Part shown: positions 52,401-62,308 of the stretch, piece after piece
Layout of the letters: every line of letters begins with the position of its first letter
How positions within the stretch are numbered: the first letter of the stretch is position 1
Assembly: GCF_933775445.1 (NCBI RefSeq)
Contig: NC_065874.1
Span: 7,397,001-7,461,000 of the forward strand
Source: Argentina anserina
Taxonomy: Eukaryota; Streptophyta; Magnoliopsida; Rosales; Rosaceae
DNA: 64,000 bases
Direction of reading: 5' to 3'
Translations under genes and position numbers: made by a program
The notes under the pieces: generated by a model
The model's input: the letters and a program-made list of their open reading frames with translations, nothing else
The model's database searches: none
What the model was told of the DNA's origin: nothing

Positions 52401-53402
52401 AATCTTGCTCTGGTGAAATTTGGTAATACGATTTTAGAATGCATTGTCTCCATGTCCAAATCTTGATTATATAGTTGGACGATTTTACAAGAATTTTCGT
52501 AGCCAAAGCAAGGTCGGTCGGTATCACTTGCAACGCACAGTTGCTAGTAATGATTGAAATTTGGTCATGGGATTAGCGGTCCAATTGGTCCAATTAACAA
52601 AGTCTTGCTCTTTCTCTCTGGCTAGGGAGCCTAGGCCAAGACTTTGATGCACATGATTGTTCCATTACACAATAATGAATGGATTTAATACGAGTTTTGA
52701 TCGATGAATTTGATTCCGTTTTCTTGATAAAGAGACTGAAAGTATTGAACTTGGCATTAGTCTATTTCATAACATCTCAGTTTCAATAATCAATTTTCTA
52801 ATTGCTCAATCCAAATTCTCAAAATCTCATCAGATATTCATAGTTTTTCCGTTGACATGAAATGAATCGAGTGTTTACAAAGATGATAAAGTATTGCAGA
52901 AACATGTACAAATTCACCTCGACACGCCTACTGGCACGATCTTATGCGTCAAAAATATGATAAAGTTCAACAAAATGTGTATGTGTAATCAACCTGTGGG
53001 AGTGTGGGCCATGTTAAATCGTAGCAATCTTATGCGTCAACTCGATCACAAGTTCACAACACGATTATTGAATTAGATTGATATCACGCGATGGAACTTG
53101 GATGCATATGATGGGATTTAGAAGAGGCAGAGAGCAACAAAAGTTATGGAGCTATAGGATTTTTGTACATGCCTCGCGGACTATATGTTTTACCTTTAAA
53201 AATTGTAACCATTTGTGTTTGATTAATGATAAAAAAAAAATTGAGTCGGAAGTCTAGTGACGTTTTCACTTTTTCATTTTCTCATTTTTATGCTTAAAAC
53301 TTTTTTTGAAAACTGTTTTTAAAAACATACTGAACAAGACCTTAGTGTTTGAGTCAAAGTTCGAGTTACCCTAATCACGAAGGTTAGGTAGCAAAGTTCT
53401 AT
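49441..53402. other. Long gene-free spacer
   Basis: The beginning holds the 3' untranslated region of the GALS-like gene. The rest is AT-rich with short chance frames. A small direct repeat of AAGTTATGAGTTACATGT occurs at about 51931-51976. No supported gene. Confidence 0.5.
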
Positions 53403-54620
53403 TAGAGCAACTCCAATAGAGAGGTCAAATTTTGTTGTTAATTTTGAATTTTGACATGTGACATGTCAAATATGACAATAAGTTAATTTAACAAATCTCA
53501 TCTCCAAGGGAGATGTTAAATTTGAAATATTTACCATGGAGTTAAACATTCAATAAGACATGTAAATAAGTAAAAATAACAATTGAATAGATATGAGCTG
53601 TTGTTTTATATTGCTACTATGTTACATATTGTCCTCCATCTTCATAAATATAGCAATTTCCAGAAAACAACAGCTTGAACAAAAGCTGTAACATGAAATA
53701 AACCAAGAAACAACAACTAAAACCAACACAACTAGCCTTACAACAATAATTTGAAATAGAAAGCAACACAATTAACTTTCATCATCAACAACAAAAGTGA
53801 ACAAAGACTAAAACCAACATAGGGAAACAGTTGCTGCAACGCGTGAACCAGAATCGACAAACTTCATAGTTATATTCAATATGTCTAGCTACAACTACTT
53901 TGTACATTTGATACCAACAAGCATTTATAACGTTTACTGGCGGTAGTAAAAATTTACTAAAGTTTACTACCTCTAGTAAACTTCTACTGGGGGTATTAAA
54001 CTTGAAAAACAGTATTTCTAAATGCCATAACACACCTGAAAACGGAGAAAAATCAACTTAGATGCAAAAAAATAAAGTTTACTGGGGTTAGTAAAATTTT
54101 TACTAAAGTTTACTAGAGGTAGTAAACTTCTACTGGGGGTATTAAACTTGAAAAACAGTATTTCTAAATGCCATAACACACCTTAAAACGGAGAAAAATC
54201 AACTTAGATGCAAAAAAATAAAGTTTATTGGGGTTAGTAAATTTTTTACTAAAGTTTACTAGAGGTAGTAAACTTCTACTGGGGGTATTAAACTTGAAAA
54301 ACAGTATTTCTAAAGGCCATAACACACTTCAAAACGGAGAAAAATCAACTTATATGCAAAAAAATAAAGTTTACTGGGGGTAGTAATCAGCTCCATGGTC
54401 CACTGAAAGACAGAGATGGGTGAAATTTTCAGTGAAGGAGCAAGTGAAACGCAAAAAACAGAGATATGGAGGCTGTCAAATTTGACAGTGTCTCAGCAAA
54501 TGTCAAATATATGATGTATCCACGTAGATATAACATACGGGTTGGACGAATGCTTGGGCTGTCTCTTTTTAGCTGTTGGGCCTCCATTTGACAAATAACA
54601 AAGCCACTGAAGTTGCTCTT
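53403..54620. mobile_element. Non-autonomous DNA element with internal 146-bp tandem repeats
   Basis: The ends are inverted: AGAGCAACTCCAATAG on the left and, on the complement of the right end, AGAGCAACTTCAGTGG. Both subterminal zones contain TGTCAAATTTGACA-like boxes. The roughly 1.2 kb interior is non-coding and includes the 146-bp tandem array. The terminal sequence is of the widespread plant GAGCA-CTCCAAT-GG type. The target duplication is not obvious. Confidence 0.65.
53933..54385 (+). repeat. Tandem array, about three 146-bp units
   Basis: The marker CTTGAAAAACAGTATTTCTAAA recurs at 54001, 54147 and 54293, giving an exact 146-bp period; a partial fourth unit ends at about 54385. Each unit itself contains several variants of AGTTTACT---GTAGTAAA, so there is a shorter repeat inside the long one. 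Confidence 0.93.
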
Positions 54621-55208
54621 ATGATTGTTTGAAGTCTTGAGTTACCCTATCAACAATGAGTAGGTAGTTTTTTTTTTTTAATCTCAGTCTCTTATACAAC
54701 TGTCTACTTGTTAAAAGCCCAGTTCCCATCCATGAGCAGAACTACCTAAGGTAGGATCATGTTAAGTAGTATTAAAATAGACTCGGTTATTGCCACGCTA
54801 AACACTAAATCGTAGATTCATAGAAGAAAACCCGAATGTCTTCAAGAACCAGGGGTCCAAGGAATCGCCAAAACAAAGTTAAGCCTGGTGGTGGCAAGCT
54901 CGGGAAATCAATTACTTGTCCTCTCTACAAGCATTACGTTTCTTAAATCTTGTTGGACACGAACTTTTGCTAATTTAGTACCAAAGACTATTTTACTACC
55001 AAAACATTTGTGAGAAAATTCTCCTAATGGACACATGTAAATCTAGATACGTAATGAAACCTTTGGAACATGAGCATCCTTGTTACGGAGTTCATCATGA
55101 TCGAAATGAACATAAGACTCGATTATCTGCATTATATTACAAAATGCATTACATCCTCAAAATTTGATCAAATATACCCAAGGCCATATAGTCATGCACT
55201 CTGTGCTT
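54621..55208. other. Spacer downstream of the uncharacterised gene
   Basis: It includes the probable 3' untranslated region of the minus-strand gene that follows. No gene seen. Confidence 0.5.
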
Positions 55209-56264
55209 CTAAGAAAGCATTGAAATCCTCCCTAGCTCTGCGCAACCGCGGCGTGATGCAAGAACCCGGTGAGGCAGGGTAAGACTGTTCGATGATGTCG
55301 AAAACCGAACGTGGCGAGGTGATTCATGTGATCTTCTAGCTGCTGATGTTCTGGCTGAACCATTCTTCAGGACTCCTTTTATGTCCTTGTCAAATAGGAA
55401 ACCTGTTGTGACTGGGGAATGCGCATCGTTTACATTGCCTCTTATGAGCTCTAGAGGCAGATCAAAGTGACTCATGGAGTCCTCTAAGTTACCACTTACC
55501 ATATTTTGAGAAGCCCAGGAACCACATTCGAATTTTTCCAAGGAAACTGATCTAGAGATGACATTTCGATTTGGCAGTTCGGGTTCTACCTTTCTTGCTC
55601 TCACTGGCTTTGCCTTGCTGCCGAAGCCAGGAAGAAACAAGCAGAGAGCTCCACACTTGAACTCATCCATATCATCAGTTGGTTTGTTTTTCTTGCCATT
55701 TTCAGGCACAGCTCTGTTGTCTTCAGTTTCGGAGAAGCTGGTGTAATTGGTATACGCTCTATTGACAACTTCGATGGCATTTGGTTGAATCAGCCAAAGA
55801 TCAAAGTCATCAGGAACATATTCTCTTCCTTCACTGCATGACTTGGTGCGTCGAAGTTGGAGTTCTTGTTGCAGAGGAAGATGGTTGTATGATGCAGAGT
55901 GGAGGTGGTTCACATCCTCAACTTGCAGGGGAGATACTTGCCTTTCATTCTTCCATCTCTTCTTCAACAATGAGGTGCCAAATCGAGGTGATGAAGTTGC
56001 TGAGTTGGGCAGACTCAAGCTTAAAAACTTGGAACTTGTAAGAGGCAATAAGGCCGGCAGTTGGTTCTGTCCGTTTAGCTGTGGAGAAGTAACAGTCTGC
56101 GCCGGATTAGCAGTCTCTTCTTTATTCAATGATATCGGATCCACAGAAATCTGCTTTTCCACCATTGTGTTTCGAATGCCGTAGCTTGAAATGTGAAGCA
56201 TTTCATCTGAAACTGGATTCCATGGTATAGAAAAACAGAAATCCTGAGGATGAAGGTGGTTCAA
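55209..56264 (-). CDS. Uncharacterised plant protein, 351 aa, single exon
   Basis: The frame is uninterrupted and has codon usage like the neighbouring genes. I do not recognise a named domain. Visible features are a Ser/Leu-rich first third, RRTKSCSEG with EYVPDDFDLW (about 138-156), a Cys-rich hydrophobic patch CGALCLFLPGFGSK followed by basic residues (about 206-220), RSVSLEKFECGSW, and a positively charged Ser/Arg-rich C-terminus (HESPRHVRFS). The RS(V)S and RHVRFS contexts look like kinase sites. There is no signal peptide and no clear membrane helix apart from the short CLFLPGF patch. The modular pattern suggests a conserved plant-specific protein of unknown role. Confidence 0.8.
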   Translation of the reverse strand: MNHLHPQDFCFSIPWNPVSDEMLHISSYGIRNTMVEKQISVDPISLNKEETANPAQTVTSPQLNGQNQLPALLPLTSSKFLSLSLPNSATSSPRFGTSLLKKRWKNERQVSPLQVEDVNHLHSASYNHLPLQQELQLRRTKSCSEGREYVPDDFDLWLIQPNAIEVVNRAYTNYTSFSETEDNRAVPENGKKNKPTDDMDEFKCGALCLFLPGFGSKAKPVRARKVEPELPNRNVISRSVSLEKFECGSWASQNMVSGNLEDSMSHFDLPLELIRGNVNDAHSPVTTGFLFDKDIKGVLKNGSARTSAARRSHESPRHVRFSTSSNSLTLPHRVLASRRGCAELGRISMLS

Positions 56265-56749
56265 AATTGGACTACTTAAGGAAGAGGGACAATAGACTTT
56301 GGTTCAGACGTGTGCAGCATATTCCCAACTTCCGCATCTAGTAGTGATTACCATGTTCTCTCCTTAAAACAACTCTAATATGTTCTTTAATTCTCACGCA
56401 GAAAGTTGACTTGATCAAAACAAGGAGTTAACTACTAAAATTTAGCTCCTATATATCAGAACAATACTAAGAGTTTAGGATGGAGCATCAAGCATCTTGA
56501 TCTGCTTGTGTCGACATTATATCAGATTTATACAGGCAACCAATACAGGAATATATGCAAGATAAACAAAGCAAATGGTTGATGGAAATGTAACATCACA
56601 TGTTACAGAAAACATGACATTAGCATTATCATTAGACTATAAAGTTTGTGTGAAGCTTAGGAACAAGACAATGACACTATATTCAATATATATGACAAGG
56701 CATAGACATCTATACACTGAGGTATATATGACATCTAAAACAAGATTTT
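56265..56749. other. Spacer between two minus-strand genes
   Basis: It should hold the promoter of the uncharacterised gene and the 3' untranslated region of the Y3IP1-like gene. The open frame at 56575-56799 overlaps the last Y3IP1 exon on the opposite strand and looks like chance. Confidence 0.5.
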
Positions 56750-59700
56750 CTACTGGAGTGAATTGTAAAATAAAATTAATACCACTGATACACCGATAAT
56801 GACTGGAAAAAGCGTGACCAAGTACAGTGCTCCGTAGCCCTGCAAAATAATAAGATATCTTTTAAAACCATGGATTAGTTGAAAGCGTTTATGACAGTAA
56901 AGCTATGAGTTCATCAGTAATAAGTAATAACTCTACTCAACATTCATATTGCAGAAGGCAGACTAAAAGTACCAATGAGCTGTTTTCTGTCTTGGATGAA
57001 CTAAATCAAGTAGTTACCATAGTAAGCTACTTCTATTGCAAATTTTAAAAAATACTCACAACAATGGTAAATATCCTATCATTTTTTTCTTCAGTTACTG
57101 TAAAGTAGTTTTAATAAGCGAAAGCGTACCCCGATGCATTTTCTTGACAGCCTTGAGCTTTAAAACTTGAGGCACATAAAGCGTAAGCATTATGTTATAA
57201 AAAATTAGTAATTAAATGTGTAAATATATAATTATATACATACAAAAAGAACAAATGTACATAAGAACTTACCAATTTATTGCATTTAGATATAATGACA
57301 TTCATAATCCAAATATTTTAGATAGTTTTAACCAAATTAAACACATTATATAAATAAATATAAAAAAAATACCTAAAAATATTATTTTCTAAGACGTAGT
57401 AAAAGGCGTGAAAAACGTAGCATAAGACGTAGCCTCGATGCCCAGACCGAAAAACATAGGCGTTATGTAAGTAGCCTTAAGCTTTTTAAGCCTTAGGCAA
57501 GCCTTGAGGTGAGTTTTTTAAAACACAAATAATTATACATGTTTAGTGTATTCATCACTCCATATTCTTCTTAATCTGATAATTGCAAGAACATGATTGC
57601 AACACCAATTTACTGTGAGAAAGCCAAGGAAACAAACCACAACTGAAGGCACATCTGACTCATCCTTAACATCAGCATCATCAATCTCTGCAGCTGTATC
57701 CCAATCAATGTTCAATCTCTTAGCAGCCTCTTTAAGATCAATACCAGTGTCTGTGACTCTTGCATAGAGTGATTTCCCTGGCTTTTTCTTTGCTGGTTTA
57801 ATCTGAACCTATACAACGACAAAATGTACAACTATGATATATTTGATACCCAGAGTGGGGCAGCTAATTATGGAAGAATGCATTGGTTAGACATGTCATG
57901 AAAGTGTATCTTGAAAGTAAAATGTCATATGTTCTGGGTTTTTGGAGATTCTGTAAAGAGCACTAGAAAAAAAAAATCTGATCAAGGAGCTCAGCAGGAA
58001 AGTGTTCATGAAATGAACCAACTTGTTAACTAAGATAAAAGAAATTTTATAAACTTCAGACAGCTTTATCTTGATTTGGCAGTATCAAAAGTCTGTCCTA
58101 GAGTATGATTTAACCAAATATGGAAGTCACAGCATCTTACAAAAAATTAGTTAATTTAGATTAAAAAAAAGCACTTGAGATAATCAACATATCACATCTA
58201 AAATTAACCATCAAAAACTCAAGTTATAATATTACCTCTAGATTGGGCCATCGATTCATTTCCTCAGCTAGCACTTTAAGCGCAAGTTTATTTTTGGGGA
58301 TTTTTCCCTCATTCACCTGCATTAGGAGTCACAATCTCAATTTTCACACATAAATTTGATGAATAACAAACGTCAAACATGCATGTACTGAACTTAAAGA
58401 CTTAAAAGTGTACCCTCTCTCTCTAATGCCAAAAATGACTAGATATCAAAGCAAATAGCAAAAACTGGCAATCTAGCTGACAAACTTAGGCAGCTTTGGT
58501 TCACTGGTAATACAGCTATATAATCTTCCTTTGTCCATCATACTCAATTCTCCTTATCCACTCGTGGAGAAGCTATTATGGAATTCTACACAAACAAGGT
58601 ACAGCTGAGAATATATTTCGGATCAAAAAATTCTAATTTAAACACCCAATGATAAAAGATAATTTTTCAAACTTGAGATTGAACACCAATAAGCATTATT
58701 TCCATGGTATAATCGTATGATTGATGAATTGTTTTGTGACCTGAAATGTGTCATAAGCTACTAATATATTCTAGTTCTGCTCACTATATATCTTTCTTCC
58801 TCAATTACTTATATGATAAGATCCACCACCAGAGAAAAATGGATATTTGCTTGAGTAACTACAATCCATAGTGAAATCATTGGATGCATCACATATGCCG
58901 TGATATAATTTGATGACACATGCCACGCATACATGCACTGAACAATTTCTCACAAAGACTTAAACTACCCCTCAATGTTCGGACTATCTCTCAATGCGCT
59001 AATTTGGCGGTTTAACCATCATGGCATTCGCTTACAATGAGCAACAATTAAGCACAAGAAAATAAAAGACATGACTTACTTCTTCAAGAACAGCAGCCAA
59101 CTCTTCCCTGGTGGGAGCATCAGGATCCTCAATACCAAGAAGTCTCCTTCGCTCAACTTCTCTTATGTCCTCAATCGCAATAGTAAGCTTAACCTTCACA
59201 TTTCACAACGTTGCAAAGTGAAATCGAGATTGAGAAACCAAACATGAAAACAAAAACAAAAACAAAAACAAAAAACAAAGAAATGATCAGTACAAGTGTA
59301 TCATACCTCATTGAAAATCATGTCTCTGTTCTTCTTAAGCAGTTCCAACACCTAAAACAATAACAAGACTTGACTTTAAGCCAAGTGAACAGAAACCCAT
59401 GATTCTATGAACTAAAGTAGCATACGTACCCGTTTGATTTGGCTGATGTATTCGAGGTCGTCAGGGGTAGGGTCACTTTCTTCTTCTTCTTCTTCGTCAT
59501 CGTTTTCATCTTCTTCTTCATTGTCCTGGTCTTGTTGGGTAGTCCACGATGAAGATGAAGACGATGAAACTTGCAAGTTCCTATATGGGTTTCCGGCGAG
59601 GAGCACTGTGGGCCTTGAGCGATGGCGGAGAGTGAGCTGAGGCCGTGCAGGGTGGCAGTGGCAGTGATGGAACCAGACAGGGGGAGTTTGGGACGAAAGA

Positions 59701-59765
59701 GATGAAGATGAGGGAGCGTGTGATGCAAGTGGCGCCAGTTGAAGCAATTGGGAATAAGTCGTCAT
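56750..59765 (-). CDS. Y3IP1: Ycf3-interacting protein 1 (photosystem I assembly factor), chloroplast
   Basis: Six exons (59765-59430, 59351-59307, 59193-59080, 58316-58236, 57808-57638, 56839-56750) join in frame to 278 residues. All introns fall between codons. The N-terminus is Ser/Leu/Pro-rich without acidic residues (about 1-75), as expected of a chloroplast transit peptide. An acidic tract coded by GAA/GAT repeats (about 80-100) follows, then the conserved soluble part (TIAIEDIREVERRRLLGIED, IPKNKLALKVLAEEMNRWP, KPGKSLYARVTDTGI). One C-terminal membrane helix (YLVTLFPVIIGVSVVLILFY) completes it. Y3IP1 works with plastid Ycf3 in thylakoid photosystem I assembly; that role is known for the family and inferred here. 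Intron 5 carries a transposon-like repeat. The Met at 59765 is the only suitable start ATG. Confidence 0.88.
57105..57525 (+). repeat. Dispersed repeat, copy B, inside intron 5 of Y3IP1
   Basis: This is the second copy of the repeat described at 17456-17845, same orientation relative to the window and therefore antisense to the host gene. It is about 420 bp and includes a stretch (GAGGCACATAAAGCGTAAGC and following) missing from copy A. Borders TTTTAATAAGCG and GTTTTTTAAAAC are approximate. Confidence 0.75.
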
Positions 59766-60956
59766 CGTCACTTGTGCTCTCACTCACTCTAGTGGGATCG
59801 AGCTGAAATCTTTCTGCATTTGGAGTGTGTGTTTACATGCATCCGGTTAAATTCTATCCTCAGCGGCTCAACCATTCATATTTACATTTTTCTTCGAATC
59901 TACTGGTTAAATTTATCACAGAATTACAATTACTATTGTTTTTGGCCTTTTCAAACTCGAATGAGTCTAATCAAGTTTGCGTGTACATACATTTTTTCGA
60001 CTCGATTCAAATTTCTCTTTTGGACTCTTGCCACCGTCATTTTTTTTTCATAATTTGCAACTATATATCTAAATTTGCTTAGTTTTATATATCCTCAAGT
60101 CATTCATTTACCATTGAGTCTAGAAACAACAAGGTCTGGATTGATATCATAACTATAATACTAATGTATTATATGACTACCAGTGTGACAATACTCGCAA
60201 CGTGTTAGGGAAAAAGTCTAAATCTAACGAAATCATGCCAAAATTTGAAGGAGGTCGAGGCTGGAGATGCATTATCAGTCTCAGACTCGGGACATCAACC
60301 AGGATTGATATGGTTGTACTAAGAATGAAGTAAACAACTAGAATTTGGGAGTCTTAATCCACCTCCAGTTTAGCTGAAATAGTTTAAAATTCACTCATAG
60401 ACGACATCAGCTACTTACGATGGTTGAGGTGTTGTGTATAATGGTCAATTCTGAGTGGATATAGACTATAAACATCAAATGAAAGAGGGGTGGGAGATAA
60501 TTACAATGGTACCAACCACGCCAAATCTGTCTGCGAATGGCCAATTTATATGTTGTGACTATCTTGTAATTTGCACATAAGTTGGTCAATATATGATGGT
60601 ATTGGCCCATAGGAAAAATTGCTTTCAAGATTAAGGTTGGAGGCATTAGACGACCAGAGAGGGAATGAACCCTCAAATTGATTACGAATTTATAGCAAGT
60701 TTGTAAATTTCAATTGGGATGGAAAGTTTCCACAAATTTGATAGTGAGACAAAGTTGGACTTGGAATGATATCGACAAGAACTGGTAATGAACCTAAGAT
60801 TGTAGCATAAGGGTGGCATTCACTAGTTCTAATTGAAGCCAGATTGCCAGACACCAAAACCAGGACCTATTCGAGTGTTGATAATTTCAATTGCATGGAG
60901 CATGAAAGAAGGAATTGAGGGAGTTATTACAGTAGAAACTTTGATAATTAGTGGCA
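59766..60956. other. Spacer upstream of Y3IP1
   Basis: The first few hundred bases are the probable Y3IP1 promoter. The remainder shows no supported gene or repeat up to the hAT target site. Confidence 0.5.
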
Positions 60957-60964
60957 CAGGGCGG

Positions 60965-61636
60965 TAGGGCTGGGCATTTGGTCCCGAAATCTCGGTCCCG
61001 TCCCGTCTTTAAATTTGCAGGGACGAGGATGAGATTCATGTTTGAAAAATGTACATCTCATCTCGTCCTGGTTCTGTTTTGAAATAACTTGACGGGATCA
61101 GAATTAACTTAATAAGTCACGTTCAATCCCGTCTCGTCCCGTATTAATATAAAATTAAAATAACTAGTATATATATAATGTGATTTAATCTCGACCGTTA
61201 AATTGACTAAGAAATATTAGGTTGATAACAACTACAACCCCCTAAGAGTTTATTTTACCCTTTCAAACAAAAGAGAGTTTATTTTGCTTCTCTACACATT
61301 AGGTAAACCATTGTTAATTAAGATATATAGTTTTTATTAATTATCTAGTAATGGATTTAAGCAAGATATGCATCTAAAGTTAATTAGCAAGTAGAATTAA
61401 ACTTATTATAGTGTATATGGTAATTGATTAATTTTATATTTTCATTCTGAGATAATTATTGCATTATTTTACAAATATCATTTTAGGCCCGTTTTAGTCT
61501 CGATCTCGTCCCGATCCCGAACGGGACACGGATCCGGCGGGATCGCTTTTATAAATACTTAATCCCGTCATGTCTCTTATTTTTAATTACGGGACGGGAC
61601 CGGGATTCACCTAATCCCGACCCATGCCCAGCCTTA
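60965..61636. mobile_element. hAT-type MITE with perfect 8-bp target duplication
   Basis: The ends TAGGGCTGGGCA and, on the complement of the right end, TAAGGCTGGGCA form terminal inverted repeats. The flanks are CAGGGCGG at 60957-60964 and again at 61637-61644, an exact 8-bp duplication as produced by hAT transposases. The subterminal zones are full of short CCCGTCCCG and GGGACGGGA motifs in opposite orientation; the 400-bp centre is AT-rich and non-coding. The element cannot move alone and depends on a transposase elsewhere. Confidence 0.93.
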
Positions 61637-61644
61637 CAGGGCGG

Positions 61645-61968
61645 TCTGTGCTTACTGCAAAAGAAATTTATTTAAAAAAAATTAGGAATGCAAAAGAGTT
61701 TTTAGTTCCCCTAAAAAAAGAGTTTTTAGTTTTTACTACATAGGCTTGTGACTTGTGAGGAAATCTGAGGTTTATGAAATTGCTGTTTTTTTTTTAATGT
61801 TTGCTTTCGAGTTCTATTTTGTAGTTGTTCAAGTCCAAGTCCTTTATCCAGAGTCGATTCCGGGTTCATTATGAAATTGTTGTTTGTCAAACTGCCTGAT
61901 GCAGCCTGCATTGTAGACAACTATCTCTTTCGTCTGGATGGTCGAAAGAGCAAGGGTCGTAACTGATA
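61645..61968. other. Spacer between MITE and LTR element
   Basis: A 324-bp AT-rich stretch with no gene. It may contain the true start of the LTR if my border at 61969 is wrong. Confidence 0.4.
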
Positions 61969-62307
61969 TGTTAAATGCATTTAATGTTTTGTCTTAATTA
62001 GCTGAGTCTTTTATTTTCCTCTAAATCAGTTTTGGTTTACTGGAAGCCTTAAAGCTTCTGTAACTGATTTAGATTTCTGTTTAAAAGCTATGATATAGCT
62101 TTTGGTATGTAGTTTTTTGGGGAGATTAAAATAAACAGAGAAACTTTCCCTTCTATCAACTTGGTATTCTTTAGGAATCAACAAGGCATAGTTCTCTTAT
62201 TCTTGGCTATTCTCTTCTGTGAGAATCAACAAGAGTAAGAATCAACAAGAGTAAGAATCAACTCTATTTCATAGAGTTTGTCATCTTACCTATCACGCAC
62301 GCTGTCA
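61969..62307 (+). repeat. Putative 5' LTR of a Ty3/gypsy element
   Basis: The border was chosen because a TG start (TGTTAAATGC) lies about 340 bp before a CA end (62306-62307) that is followed one base later by the primer-binding site. Inside are AT-rich promoter-like sequence and a short direct repeat (AAGAATCAACAAGAGT, at about 62221-62265). The 3' LTR is outside the window, so the left border cannot be verified. Confidence 0.5.
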
Positions 62308-62308
62308 G

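Noticed and set aside
53785..54033. Minus-strand frame of 82 codons inside the 53 kb element
   Set aside because: It overlaps the first 146-bp unit and is not maintained in the other units.
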